Shown in pieces: positions 52,854-62,507 of a DNA stretch of 64,000 bases. Both the position numbers and the translations under genes were made by a program. Position 1 is the stretch's first letter. Every line of letters begins with the position of its first letter. The stretch is from contig JANRIC010000180.1 of the NCBI GenBank assembly GCA_033765345.1, positions 21,980-85,979 of the forward strand. Direction: 5' to 3'. The DNA comes from JANRIC01 sp033765345 (GTDB taxonomy: Bacteria; Bacteroidota; Bacteroidia; Cytophagales; Microscillaceae). Below the pieces are notes generated by a model, which ran no database searches, was not told the origin of the DNA, and was given only the letters and a program-made list of their open reading frames with translations.

Positions 52854-53285
52854 TTATTGTTTGCTAAACTTGCGATATGTTTCTATCACAGTCATAAGCT
52901 CTCCACCAGGGTTAGCTTCGGTATATCTTATTTTAAGCGTCTTGTCGTTTATTTCTACAATTTCGGATTCGTTTTTTGAATCATCCGGCAGAATTTCAAT
53001 GATTTTTTTCTCGTCATCACTTAATGTCCATTTATTTTCCTGGAATACATTCTCAGCATCATCTTCTTGTTCATAATAAACCAATCCACCGTCATTTTTT
53101 AGCTCGATGATATTATCCCCAAGCGATTCTTTGGGTAGGTTCAGACCAGATTCTTCTACCAACTGCCATTTGTGAGCCGTAAGCAATGTGGCGGTATCTT
53201 TGGGCTCTTGTTCTTCTTCCTGGCACGAAGTGGCAAATATTCCGGCCAATATCAAAGTTAAAATCATGAAGTAGTTTCTTTCCAT
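52854..53285 (-). CDS. lipocalin-like lipoprotein
   Basis: The 143-residue product has a signal and near-lipobox (LAGIFATSCQEE). The body looks like a small lipocalin-like beta barrel of the Bacteroidota lipoprotein group: LLTAHKWQLVEESG, then VYYEQEDD, NKWTLSDDEKKIIEIL and LKIRYTEANPGGELMTVIETY. Function unknown. Confidence 0.78.
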   Translation of the reverse strand: MERNYFMILTLILAGIFATSCQEEEQEPKDTATLLTAHKWQLVEESGLNLPKESLGDNIIELKNDGGLVYYEQEDDAENVFQENKWTLSDDEKKIIEILPDDSKNESEIVEINDKTLKIRYTEANPGGELMTVIETYRKFSKQ

Positions 53286-53753
53286 TGTATTTATATTTTC
53301 TTATCGGAGATTGTGTCTTGCTGTATTTCGCAATTTGATTAGAGATAGACCAAAGCTGTACCATTTTGCTAACAAACTGATAGTCAGCAGTTTGAGGGTG
53401 TGCCAGGGATTTAGCACTTCCCAATTCTAGAAAGCTATCCAGATAAGATAAATAATTGCAGAAAGCTTAGAAAATTACATAAGTTAGGTTAGGTATATTT
53501 TGTATATTTTGCGTGTGGGAGCTAAAGAAATTAGTTTACTAAATTTAGATGTAAAATATTGAAATTCAAATGTTTAGGAATAATTATTATGCTTTCTGCT
53601 TAAATTAAAAACGAATAAAAGATTGCATTAAGACCAAATAATTATGTAATGAAAATATAATTTTTTACATGTTTTTCGGAACTGCAAAACTTATACCCGA
53701 TCAAAAAAGTAAATCTTTTGTGATGAATTTCTCATTTTGGATAATGAGCGACT
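53286..53753. other. Intergenic, very AT-rich
   Basis: A 468-bp spacer. The stretch near 53490-53520 contains TATATTTTGTATATTTTG, without an exact promoter match. No gene or hairpin terminator was seen. Confidence 0.5.
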
Positions 53754-54734
53754 TTATTTACTCAAAAAATCTTTTTCCAGTTTATCCAAGAGAAAAATTT
53801 GCTTTCTAAGGTGGTTAATCTGTTTGACAAGGGGCTGTGCCTGAAGTATATTTAATCCAAAATAAGCGTAACCCTGGCAAATGTTAGGGTTTTTTCCAAC
53901 CAGCGGCCTTTGCTGCCCTTGTGCTTCCTGAAAGCCATAATATACATTTTCAGGATTAAAGACATTGTTGTGACTGCTGGGTAAATTGCTGCCCGTACGG
54001 TATATAAATGGGTGATTTTCAATGCCTTCGTGCCAATCTCTCAGCTCAAAACAGCCATCTTTCCAGAGAATGATCTGATCTACAATGCTGATGTGTTGGG
54101 GACCAAACTCATAATCTACCCTTTTTTGAGAGTAATATTGCACACAAAAATCGCCTCTTTGGGTCAAATCCAGATCGATGGGCAGGAATCCGTAAGTTTC
54201 GGCATTATCAAGAATATCTTTGACATTGATAAACTTGGGCTTTTTTTGCCAAAGGTTCGGATTTGTTTTTTTACGCTCTTCTTCAAAAGTTTGTGGATAA
54301 AAATAAATACTACCCGAAGCCAGCGAGCTAAGTTTGGGTACTCCGGTATCTGATAAAACCTGACACCAGGCGTTGGCGCAGGTATTAGAATCATCGTTGC
54401 GTGTACCGTTTTTATAATCGTGATAGATATTTCTTCCTTCATATTTCTTGGCAGTCAGATAAATCCTGTATTGATAAGCAGGATCGCGAAGGTTATTGAG
54501 CTGAAGAATGACGGTACTTAGTTGTTCATCCAATTCCTTACGAAGGATGTCTTTATAACGAAGTAGGGTAGAATTGACAGACTCAATACGCTGAGAAGCA
54601 CTGAGTTCCAGCATCCGAATTAAGCCTTTTGTATCAATATTTCCCAAATAATTGACAGGTTGTGCAAATAAACCGCCATTTGTGAAGATAAAAAAGAAGC
54701 AAATCAGTTTCAGTTTTTTACAGAATTGTGTCAT
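53754..54734 (-). CDS. secreted protein, possible papain-like (NlpC/CHAP) fold
   Basis: The 326-residue product has a signal peptide (cleavage near GGLFAQ). I recognise no specific family. NTCANAWCQVL near residues 120-130, then QRGDFCVQYYS, then GPQHISIVDQI have the order Cys...GD...His of NlpC/P60 or CHAP peptidases. The C terminus is a coiled coil (VKQINHLRKQIFLLDKLEKDF). An amidase role on peptidoglycan is inferred only. Confidence 0.72.
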   Translation of the reverse strand: MTQFCKKLKLICFFFIFTNGGLFAQPVNYLGNIDTKGLIRMLELSASQRIESVNSTLLRYKDILRKELDEQLSTVILQLNNLRDPAYQYRIYLTAKKYEGRNIYHDYKNGTRNDDSNTCANAWCQVLSDTGVPKLSSLASGSIYFYPQTFEEERKKTNPNLWQKKPKFINVKDILDNAETYGFLPIDLDLTQRGDFCVQYYSQKRVDYEFGPQHISIVDQIILWKDGCFELRDWHEGIENHPFIYRTGSNLPSSHNNVFNPENVYYGFQEAQGQQRPLVGKNPNICQGYAYFGLNILQAQPLVKQINHLRKQIFLLDKLEKDFLSK

Positions 54735-54900
54735 TTATAATAAATAAGCAGTATGGTGTTAGTAGGCTTTTTAAAAACGCTGTTAAATTACAAACTGTTC
54801 GGATTTTAGACAAGAAAATATTTTATTTTAAGTGATTTGAGGGCGGTGGTTTGGCATCACACACCAACGGGACGTTCCTCGTTTTTCTCAAATAGTTTCT

Positions 54901-54908
54901 TACCTTTG
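54901..54908 (+). promoter_or_regulatory. -7 element before gltX
   Basis: TACCTTTG matches TAnnTTTG and lies 46 bp upstream of the gltX ATG. No TTG at 19 nt. Confidence 0.4.
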
Positions 54909-54954
54909 TGTATTATTTTAACGCAAAAACCAATAGACCAAATATCATAGAGCC

Positions 54955-56508
54955 ATGGATAAAGCAGTAAGGGTTCGTTTTGCACCTAGTCCTACGGGCG
55001 CGTTGCATATCGGAGGTGTCAGAACAGCATTGTACAACTATCTGTTTGCCCGCCAACACGGAGGGCAATTTATTATTCGTATAGAAGATACCGATCAAAC
55101 CCGATTTGTGCCGGGTGCCGAAGAATATATTCTAAACGCTCTTGAATGGGCTGGATTAAAAGCTGATGAATCTCCGGCTGTAGGCGGGCCTTACGCACCT
55201 TATCGCCAATCTGATCGAAAAGAAATTTATCGCCAATATGCCGAACAGCTCGTAGCCTCAGGAAAAGCTTATTATGCTTTTGATACAGAAGATGAAATCA
55301 AAGCCATGCGGGCAAGGCTAGAGGCTGCCAAAGCTAAAAATCTATCTTACAATGCCCTGACTCGCAGGCAAATGAAAAACTCATTTACGCTTTCTGCCGA
55401 AGAGGTGAAGGCTCGATTGGCTTCTGATGAGCCTTATGTGATTCGCATCGACATGCCTTTGAAAGAAGAAATTCGTTTTGAAGATACCATTTTCGGCTGG
55501 ATCAAGGTTCATTCCTCTACCCTGGATGACAAAGTGCTGCTCAAATCTGACGGATTGCCCACTTATCACCTAGCCAATGTGGTAGATGACTATCTGATGA
55601 AGATTAGCCACGTGATTCGAGGCAAGGAATGGTTACCTTCTACACCTTTACACGTATTGCTCTATCAATATTTGGGCTGGGAGAAGTTTATGCCTAAATT
55701 TGCACATTTACCGCTTTTACTCAAACCCAGCGGCAAAGGCAAACTCAGCAAAAGAGACGGCATTAAGTTTGGCTTTCCCGTATTTCCTCTAGAATGGATA
55801 GATACCGAAGAAAATACGGAGAATCCTATAAAAATCATGGGCTTCAAAGAAGAAGGATATTTGCCCGAAGCTTTGGTGAATTTTATTGCGCTTATGGGTT
55901 GGAATCCAGGTACAGAACAGGAGCTTTTTAGTCTTTCGGACCTGGTACATATCTTCTCGCTGGACAGAGTAGGCAAAAACGACCCTATCTTTGATATCGA
56001 GAAGGGGAAGTGGTTCAACCAACAATATATCAAAGATAAAAATGATGCTGACCTGGCACAGATATTTCTGGAAAGCCAACCAAAAAGTGCCTTTGCACAT
56101 CTACCTCTGAGCCTTGAGCAAGCCCAAAAAATTGCCGCTTTGATGAAAGCCCGAATTACATTTGCCCAAGATATTTGGAATGATGCCCCTTATTTGTTTG
56201 AGATACCTACGAACTATGACGAAAAAGTAATAAAAAAACAATGGAATCAAGAAGCCGCTTCATTCATTGAAGAGTTTAAAGAAGAGCTAAAGTCCTATGG
56301 AGGTGAATGGAAGGCAGACCGAGTACACATGATTCTCGAAAAACTGCTGGAAGTCAAATCCCTGAAATTCGGCAAAGTGATGCCCGCCCTGAGGGTTTGT
56401 ATCACCGGTCTGGGTGGAGGGCCTGATTTGAGTGCCGTTATGGAGATCATCGGGAAGGAAGAGTCCATTCGTAGGATGGAAACAGCTTTGCAGAAAATCG
56501 CAGCTTAG
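54955..56508 (+). CDS. gltX: glutamyl-tRNA synthetase
   Basis: The class I aminoacyl-tRNA synthetase has 517 residues. The HIGH equivalent is PSPTGALHIGG near residues 10-20, the KMSKS equivalent is GKLSKRDG near residue 266. The middle catalytic region, DKVLLKSDGLPTYHLANVVDD, and the C-terminal anticodon domain are complete. It may charge tRNA-Glu only, or also tRNA-Gln if Gat is present. Confidence 0.97.
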   Translation: MDKAVRVRFAPSPTGALHIGGVRTALYNYLFARQHGGQFIIRIEDTDQTRFVPGAEEYILNALEWAGLKADESPAVGGPYAPYRQSDRKEIYRQYAEQLVASGKAYYAFDTEDEIKAMRARLEAAKAKNLSYNALTRRQMKNSFTLSAEEVKARLASDEPYVIRIDMPLKEEIRFEDTIFGWIKVHSSTLDDKVLLKSDGLPTYHLANVVDDYLMKISHVIRGKEWLPSTPLHVLLYQYLGWEKFMPKFAHLPLLLKPSGKGKLSKRDGIKFGFPVFPLEWIDTEENTENPIKIMGFKEEGYLPEALVNFIALMGWNPGTEQELFSLSDLVHIFSLDRVGKNDPIFDIEKGKWFNQQYIKDKNDADLAQIFLESQPKSAFAHLPLSLEQAQKIAALMKARITFAQDIWNDAPYLFEIPTNYDEKVIKKQWNQEAASFIEEFKEELKSYGGEWKADRVHMILEKLLEVKSLKFGKVMPALRVCITGLGGGPDLSAVMEIIGKEESIRRMETALQKIAA

Positions 56509-56599
56509 ATATGATTTACGCAATGAATTTGATAAAATTTATTAAATTTAGACATGATTCGCATACAAAAAATACAACAAAGATTTAACGATTAAGGCG

Positions 56600-56845
56600 A
56601 TGAGTAAAAAAGATAAAAAACAAAAACCTTCTAAGGAAGAAGAAAAAAAGGGCTCTGTCAAAGTAAGTGATGAGCTCAAGGACTTTGATATTCATATCAA
56701 TACCTTCGGGGAAATCATTTCTAATTACGATGTGGATAAAATCAATGAATTTCTGAATAAAAACGTCGTAGATAAAAAATTAAAAAACCGAAATGATATT
56801 CTGAAATCTGATGAAGAGTCAGAAAAAGAAGACCAAAGCGAATAA
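56600..56845 (+). CDS. small acidic/basic protein upstream of AIM24 gene
   Basis: The 81-residue product is highly charged: a Lys/Glu tract at the start, a middle segment SVKVSDELKDFDIHINTFGE, and a charged end. The stop TAA overlaps the next gene's ATG by one base (TAATG), so the two are co-translated. Family unknown. The IHINTFGEIIS-to-NKNVVDKKL segment looks structured. Confidence 0.75.
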   Translation: MSKKDKKQKPSKEEEKKGSVKVSDELKDFDIHINTFGEIISNYDVDKINEFLNKNVVDKKLKNRNDILKSDEESEKEDQSE

Positions 56846-57900
56846 TGACCCAAACGCTTAATTATAAAATTATAGGGGATAGTGCACAAGTCCTTGAAAT
56901 CAATCTCGAGCCTCAGCGGACTCTGATTGGTGACGGTGGTTCGCTTTTGTATCTGGATGAAGAAATTTCTTTTCAAACCCTTCCAGACGATGGGGCTGAT
57001 TTGGAAATGGAATCCAGTGCCGAAGATGACGCTTCAGAAGAAGATGATGATTTTGAGCTGCCGCTTCCAGATGAACCAGATGACGACAAAGTGCCTGAGT
57101 TTCTGGGAGAAGATACAGAGGATAAAGAAAGAGATGCCAGCTTGCTGGAGAAATTGTGGTTTGCTACCAAAAAAGTAATCAAGAAAGTAGGCAAAACAGA
57201 AGAACCCAAAGAAAAAGAGCCCGAAGAAGATGATTTATTGGCCGACGGTGCACTGGCAGCTCTAGAAGAAGAACCTGAAGAGGAGGCAGAAGAAAAAATG
57301 AACTGGTATATTACTCATTTTCACAATCAAAGCGAGTATATCCGTAAAATAGCCTTTACTACTTCCAATTCCGGTATTTTGGTGCCCATCGACCTCAGTG
57401 AGTTATCGGGCAATGCACTGGTAATTCAAACCGGGGTATTCCTTTGTGCTAGAAGGGGGGTACGCCTGGAAAAATACCTAGATACGGATCAAAGTATTAA
57501 TTTTACCAAAGAAAAATTCTATAACCTCAACCTCATCAAAGGAGAGGGTACTATTTTTCTCCAAGCCGAAGGACACGTAATTGCCAAAGAACTCGATCAG
57601 GATGCTATCCGAGTAAACCTTTTTTCACTTTTTGCCTTTGAACCCACCCTGAATCTGGAGATGGAAAGTGTGGTGAAGATTCAGTCTATGCGCTTTGAAG
57701 ATGATACACAGTTCGTAAGACTAAGCGGCTCAGGGAAATTTTGGGTTCAGGCGGCAAATCTACAACAGTTGGTGTATAAGATTTCTCCTTTTGTATTTGA
57801 AGAAAGCGAAGAAAATGTAGATAAAGACACCGAAAAAAGAATGTTGGAAGAAATAGCAAAAAATCTGGATAAGGAAGATAGAATGGATGCAGAAGATTAA
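56845..57900 (+). CDS. AIM24/TIGR00266-family protein with acidic insert
   Basis: The 351-residue protein has an AIM24-like beta fold: N-terminal LEINLEPQRTLIGDGGSLLYLDEE, and from about residue 155, THFHNQSEYIRKIAFTTSNSG, ALVIQTGVFLCARR and VRLSGSGKFWVQA. Between them residues 47-150 hold a long Asp/Glu-rich insert, broken by LLEKLWFATKKVIKK, which appears to be the normal AIM24 loop helix. Bacterial AIM24 proteins are of unknown function and may associate with membranes. Coupled to the 81-residue gene upstream. Confidence 0.83.
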   Translation: MTQTLNYKIIGDSAQVLEINLEPQRTLIGDGGSLLYLDEEISFQTLPDDGADLEMESSAEDDASEEDDDFELPLPDEPDDDKVPEFLGEDTEDKERDASLLEKLWFATKKVIKKVGKTEEPKEKEPEEDDLLADGALAALEEEPEEEAEEKMNWYITHFHNQSEYIRKIAFTTSNSGILVPIDLSELSGNALVIQTGVFLCARRGVRLEKYLDTDQSINFTKEKFYNLNLIKGEGTIFLQAEGHVIAKELDQDAIRVNLFSLFAFEPTLNLEMESVVKIQSMRFEDDTQFVRLSGSGKFWVQAANLQQLVYKISPFVFEESEENVDKDTEKRMLEEIAKNLDKEDRMDAED

Positions 57901-57962
57901 GGAGAGAATTTCTTTAAATTTTAATTTATTTGTAACATTGCACGCAAAATAATTGGATAGGT

Positions 57963-58436
57963 ATGATTCAAAGAATTCAAAGTGTATTTTTGTTTTTTGT
58001 GGGCTTTTTTATGGTATTGATGTTGTTTTTCCCGATATGGAAAAAAGAAAATCCCGAAACCAAAGAAGCGACCGTACTTACGGCTACTACAATGATTTAC
58101 TCTAAAGATGGGGTAGAAGTCAAAAAACAAGCTACTTTTTATATTGCTGGTTTGGCTCTGGTTTCGGCAATACTGGCATTTTATACGATTTTTTTATATA
58201 CCAATCGCATTACTCAAATCAAATTAGTGATGTTTAATACGATCTTAATTTGTCTGGTGCTTGGCTTGATGGTATATATTATCTCGTTGGGCGAAAAAAC
58301 TTTCGGTCCTTCTTTAAAAGATTCTTATCTTGTGGGGTATTATTTGCCTATTCCTGCGGCTCTCCTGAGCATCTTGGCGCGTCGGTTTATCAAAAAAGAT
58401 GAAGATTTGGTGCGTTCCTCCAATCGGATGCGCTAG
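57963..58436 (+). CDS. DUF4293 membrane protein
   Basis: The 157-residue protein has four hydrophobic helices and the DUF4293 signature start MIQRIQSVFLF. Function unknown; common in Bacteroidota. Last gene of the right-hand co-directional group gltX to DUF4293. Confidence 0.87.
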   Translation: MIQRIQSVFLFFVGFFMVLMLFFPIWKKENPETKEATVLTATTMIYSKDGVEVKKQATFYIAGLALVSAILAFYTIFLYTNRITQIKLVMFNTILICLVLGLMVYIISLGEKTFGPSLKDSYLVGYYLPIPAALLSILARRFIKKDEDLVRSSNRMR

Positions 58437-58481
58437 GGATTTGCTGGGTTAGGTTTAAAAAACTGATTTCGTGTAGGAGCA

Positions 58482-61400
58482 TTAAATACTCAGCCCGATC
58501 ATCAGAATATCATCTCTTTGTAAAGTGCCCTTGCTGTAGTCATCGAGGGCTTTTTCAAAGTACTTTTGTTGTTCGCAGATGGGTAAATGAGCACATAATT
58601 TAATCAGTTTCTTCAATCTTTCCGTACCAAATTTTTTTCTTTTGATATTGTTTTGGTCGGCATAACCATCTGTACCCAAATAAATGAGACTTTCTTTGGA
58701 AAGTTCAAGTTCTTGGGTTTCAAAAAGAATTTTTTCATTTTGTTGTCCACCTATGCCTCTTCTTGCACCCCTGATCTCTATAATATTGGATTTAGAGCGG
58801 CTATCCACGAAAAAAACGGGGTTTTTTGCTCCTGCAAACTGGACTTTACTGCACTGGTCGTCTAAGGGTGTGATGGTAATGACAATGGCATCCATGCCAT
58901 TGTTATTGAGGGTGTGTTTTTGTTTGAGTACGTCATATACTTCTTCGTGGAGTCGGGTCAATATTTGACCTGGTTTCGTAATTCTGGCAATTTTGATGAT
59001 TTTATCTAGCAAAGTGCTTCCAATTAGGGTCATGAAAGCTCCTGGTACGCCGTGTCCGGTACAATCTGCTACCACAAGGATGGTGGTATTCTCGATTTTG
59101 CTAATCCAGTAAAAGTCTCCTGAAACAACATCTTTGGGGCGATAGATCAAGAAGTAATGTTGCAATAAAGCAGCCAACTTGCCTTTATGTGGAAGGATAG
59201 CTTCCTGGATGGTTTGGGCAGCCTGAATACTTTGGCGAAGCCTTTGGCTTTTTTCTTCTACAATTTTATTCTGGGCGGATAGCTGCATATTTTGTGCCTG
59301 GATATAATCACGTTGTACGGTAAGTTCTTCTGCCTGTTGGTGTAGTTCTTCTGCCTGTTGGTGCAGTTCTTCGGCTTGTTGCAAGACCTCATCATTTTTT
59401 TCTTTAAGTTCGTGGGTACGTTCCTCGACGAGCTTTTCTAAGCGGATATTTTGGGCTTTGATCATCTGGATTCGGTACCGTACCCCAAAAACCGTCGCAG
59501 CAATAATGCTAAAAAGCACAGACACACGAAACCACCAGGTCTCCCACCAGGGGGGTAAAATTGTAATATGAAGCACAGCCTCTTCATCACCCCAAAGCCC
59601 GTCATTGTTGGCAGCCTTTACCCGAAAAGTATAACTTCCCGCAGGAATAGCCGTGTAATTGGCCTCTCGCTTATTGTCTACATAATTCCATTCTTTGTCG
59701 AGCCCTTCCATAAAATAAGCATATTGAGTTTTTTGGCTACGAATGTAATTAATGGCTACAAATTCAATGGTAAACATAGATTGTTTGTGTGTAAGCACTA
59801 ATGACTGTGTAAATTCCATGCTTTGTTTGAGCGGCGAATTTTTAGCTTGAATAGGTACAGGTTTATTAAAAATCTTAAGACCTGTAAAAAATACCCTGGG
59901 CTTAAAAGGATTTTTGAGGAGCTTGTTCGGGTTAAAAATATTAAAACCATTGGCTCCCCCCACAAGGATTTCTCCTGCCTGCGTGCGATAAATAAAAGCC
60001 CTTGAACCGGCATCGATCAGCAAACCGTCATCTTTTCTATAATTTTCAAAAGTGCCTTGTCGAGGATCAAAGCTGATCAAACCTTTGTCACTGATCAGCC
60101 ATAAAATACCTTTTAAATCCTCTGTAATACTTTTGATATTATCATTGATTAATCCGTCTTTTTTACGATAAATCTTAAAATCCTTGTTCTTAGGGCGGTA
60201 TTTGTTCAAACCCCGAATAGTACCAATCCAAATATTGCCCTGACTATCTTCAAAAATATCATTGATGTTGTTTTCACTCAGGCTATTGGCTTGGTCGGGT
60301 AGGTGTTTAAATACCTGATATTTACCCTTTGGATGGCGATTTTGTTTAGTAATCAAGACCAAGCCGTTTGCCGAGCCTATCCAGAGGTTTTCATGGCTAT
60401 CCTCAAAAATGTTATTGATAAAATTAACCCCCTGATCATAAAAATTTCTGGACCAAAGGACTTCTTTTTTGACAGGATCAAACACATCCAGCGTACCTTC
60501 CCAGGAAGCCATGTAAAGATTACCATCTTTGCAGGAGCTTATAGAAAAATGCGTATTGGACGAAAGCTGATGATTTTGTTTATTGATAACGCTAAAACTT
60601 TGACTGCTGAAATTATAAAGATTAATGCCACCTTCCCAGGTGCCAAACCATAAGTTTTTTTGAGGGTCTTCGCAAAGAGAAAGAATAGCTTGATTACTAA
60701 GTTTTTGGGTAGGAGCACCCTGTGCCGTAAAATTGGTGAATACATTATTCTTACGATCCCACCGACTCAAGCCTCCTCCATCTGTGGCTATCCATATCTT
60801 GCCATCGTGAGCTTCCAGGAAACCGCTTATGTTATTGTTCACCAGGCTGTTACTTTGCCCGCTTTTTTGGGTATACTGCTCGAATTTATCGTAATATTGA
60901 TTATAAACCACATTTACACCTTGGTTGAAGGTGCCAATCCAAATATTCCCAAAAGAATCTTCATAGATAGACCAGGGAGAATCGTGTGAAAGACTAAATT
61001 CGTCGTTTTTGTCGTGTAGATACGTTGTAAAAGTTTCATTTTTCGGATTAAGAATGCTTACCCCATGATTTTCTACGCCTACCCATAATCTTCCATCTTG
61101 GGTTTCACACATAGAAAGGATATTATTTCCGGAAATACTTTGGGGGTTTTGGGGGGCGTGGGCATAGTATTTCTCAATCTTAAACTTCCCTTCTCGAAGA
61201 GAAATTAAAGCTACCCCTGCATCGCGATATCCAATCCAATAGGTATCTTTTTGACGGCTTTTGATGAGTATCTGAATTCGGTCACTCTTCAATCCGGCAT
61301 TTTCAGTGGTAAAATGGGTGAATTTCCCAGTTTTTTTATCAAAACGAGCCAGCCCTCCATGAGCTGTTGCAAGCCAGAGATTGCCCAAAGCATCCTCTAT

Positions 61401-61931
61401 GATACTATTAATATATCCTCCCCCCCAATTATCCAAAATCTGCGGCGAGGCAAACCTCTGTATTTTTCCGGTTTTAGGGTTCAGAGCATTTAAGCCGTCA
61501 TTGGTTCCCAGCCATAAAATCCCTTCTTGATCTTCGTACACTGCACTTACTATGTCCGAAGAAATTTTAACATCTCCAGTATTTTGTCGGTAAGAGGTAA
61601 ATATATTTTTTACTCGGTCTAAATGATGCAAACCAAGCCCATCAGTACTAATCCATAAACCACCTTTACGATCTTCATATATCCCGTTTATTCTACGCTG
61701 ACCGATCTGGTCGTGCTCATAGTTGGCAAAAGCATAACCATCAAATCTATCCAATCCGCCCGCAGTACCAAACCATAAAAATCCTTGACGATCCTGTATG
61801 ATACTACTGACCCAATTATTAGAAATGCCATCTGGGATACGATGAAATTTTATCTTTTGGGAGTTTTGCGCTTGGGTAGTTTGAGCAACACACACCAGAA
61901 CTAAGATGAGGTATATAAAATTTTTTACCAC
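58482..61931 (-). CDS. propeller sensor with Y_Y_Y domain and SpoIIE-type phosphatase
   Basis: The 1149-residue protein begins with a signal peptide (CVAQTTQAQ). Two-component-regulator propeller repeats recur through about residue 680, for example IIQDRQGFLWFGTAGGLDRF and IYEDSFGNIWIGTFNQGVN. A Y_Y_Y domain follows (FMEGLDKEWNYVDNKREA), then one membrane helix (VSVLFSIIAATVFGVRY), a coiled coil with repeats of EELHQQA, and a SpoIIE phosphatase with SGDFYWISK near residue 940 and ADCTGHGVPGAFMT. It replaces the histidine kinase of the usual hybrid sensors. Start is GTG at 61931. Confidence 0.9.
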   Translation of the reverse strand: MVKNFIYLILVLVCVAQTTQAQNSQKIKFHRIPDGISNNWVSSIIQDRQGFLWFGTAGGLDRFDGYAFANYEHDQIGQRRINGIYEDRKGGLWISTDGLGLHHLDRVKNIFTSYRQNTGDVKISSDIVSAVYEDQEGILWLGTNDGLNALNPKTGKIQRFASPQILDNWGGGYINSIIEDALGNLWLATAHGGLARFDKKTGKFTHFTTENAGLKSDRIQILIKSRQKDTYWIGYRDAGVALISLREGKFKIEKYYAHAPQNPQSISGNNILSMCETQDGRLWVGVENHGVSILNPKNETFTTYLHDKNDEFSLSHDSPWSIYEDSFGNIWIGTFNQGVNVVYNQYYDKFEQYTQKSGQSNSLVNNNISGFLEAHDGKIWIATDGGGLSRWDRKNNVFTNFTAQGAPTQKLSNQAILSLCEDPQKNLWFGTWEGGINLYNFSSQSFSVINKQNHQLSSNTHFSISSCKDGNLYMASWEGTLDVFDPVKKEVLWSRNFYDQGVNFINNIFEDSHENLWIGSANGLVLITKQNRHPKGKYQVFKHLPDQANSLSENNINDIFEDSQGNIWIGTIRGLNKYRPKNKDFKIYRKKDGLINDNIKSITEDLKGILWLISDKGLISFDPRQGTFENYRKDDGLLIDAGSRAFIYRTQAGEILVGGANGFNIFNPNKLLKNPFKPRVFFTGLKIFNKPVPIQAKNSPLKQSMEFTQSLVLTHKQSMFTIEFVAINYIRSQKTQYAYFMEGLDKEWNYVDNKREANYTAIPAGSYTFRVKAANNDGLWGDEEAVLHITILPPWWETWWFRVSVLFSIIAATVFGVRYRIQMIKAQNIRLEKLVEERTHELKEKNDEVLQQAEELHQQAEELHQQAEELTVQRDYIQAQNMQLSAQNKIVEEKSQRLRQSIQAAQTIQEAILPHKGKLAALLQHYFLIYRPKDVVSGDFYWISKIENTTILVVADCTGHGVPGAFMTLIGSTLLDKIIKIARITKPGQILTRLHEEVYDVLKQKHTLNNNGMDAIVITITPLDDQCSKVQFAGAKNPVFFVDSRSKSNIIEIRGARRGIGGQQNEKILFETQELELSKESLIYLGTDGYADQNNIKRKKFGTERLKKLIKLCAHLPICEQQKYFEKALDDYSKGTLQRDDILMIGLSI

Positions 61932-62447
61932 TTGTAATTGACACTTATGAGATGGAAATCTGGGTAGATTTTCAAGATGACCATACCTATTAAATTACAT
62001 TCAAACCGAAGCAGTCTTAAAAGCAAGACCTTTACACAGAAGCCTTTAGAATTTAATTCTTTAAAGCTTACCCCTAGGGCTTGTATTGAAAATTACTTTA
62101 ATCCTGGTATAATTTTTACAATGAATACTAAAATTATGCCTAAAAACACAGTTTCAGCTTATAAAAGTAATAATTTTATTCTATAATTTCCAGGAATTAT
62201 TAAAAAAAAATAAGATTACGCACGTGCCTAAAACACAAAATTTAGACAAACTGAGACGTTTTTTAGAAGAAAGTAATAAATTTTTAAAATACTTTGAATA
62301 AATCTTTGCATATCCTTACCTCTCAATACCTAAGACTTGTGCCATAAAAAACTGCGCAGATGCAAATCTTAAGCTTAACTATATCCCGAAATGGCAGAAG
62401 AATTTGTTTTTTATTTAGAATTGTTTTAAATAAAACCTAATGCTGTG
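61932..62447. other. Intergenic with small open frames
   Basis: A 69-codon frame at 61977-62186 and a 25-codon GTG frame at 62224-62301 (VPKTQNLDKLRRFLEESNKF plus 5) occur here. Neither has solid support. Confidence 0.4.
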
Positions 62448-62455
62448 TATCTTTG
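62448..62455 (+). promoter_or_regulatory. -7 element before sufS
   Basis: TATCTTTG matches TAnnTTTG, 52 bp before the ATG. The nearest upstream TTG (62421-62423) is 24 nt away. Confidence 0.45.
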
Positions 62456-62507
62456 TTGGATAAGTACAATGTAATAAAGACCCGAAAAGGAAATACCCGA
62501 TAAAAAT

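Noticed and set aside
61977..62186. 69-codon frame on the plus strand
   Set aside because: Low-complexity Ser/Lys/Asn composition and no start context or homology.
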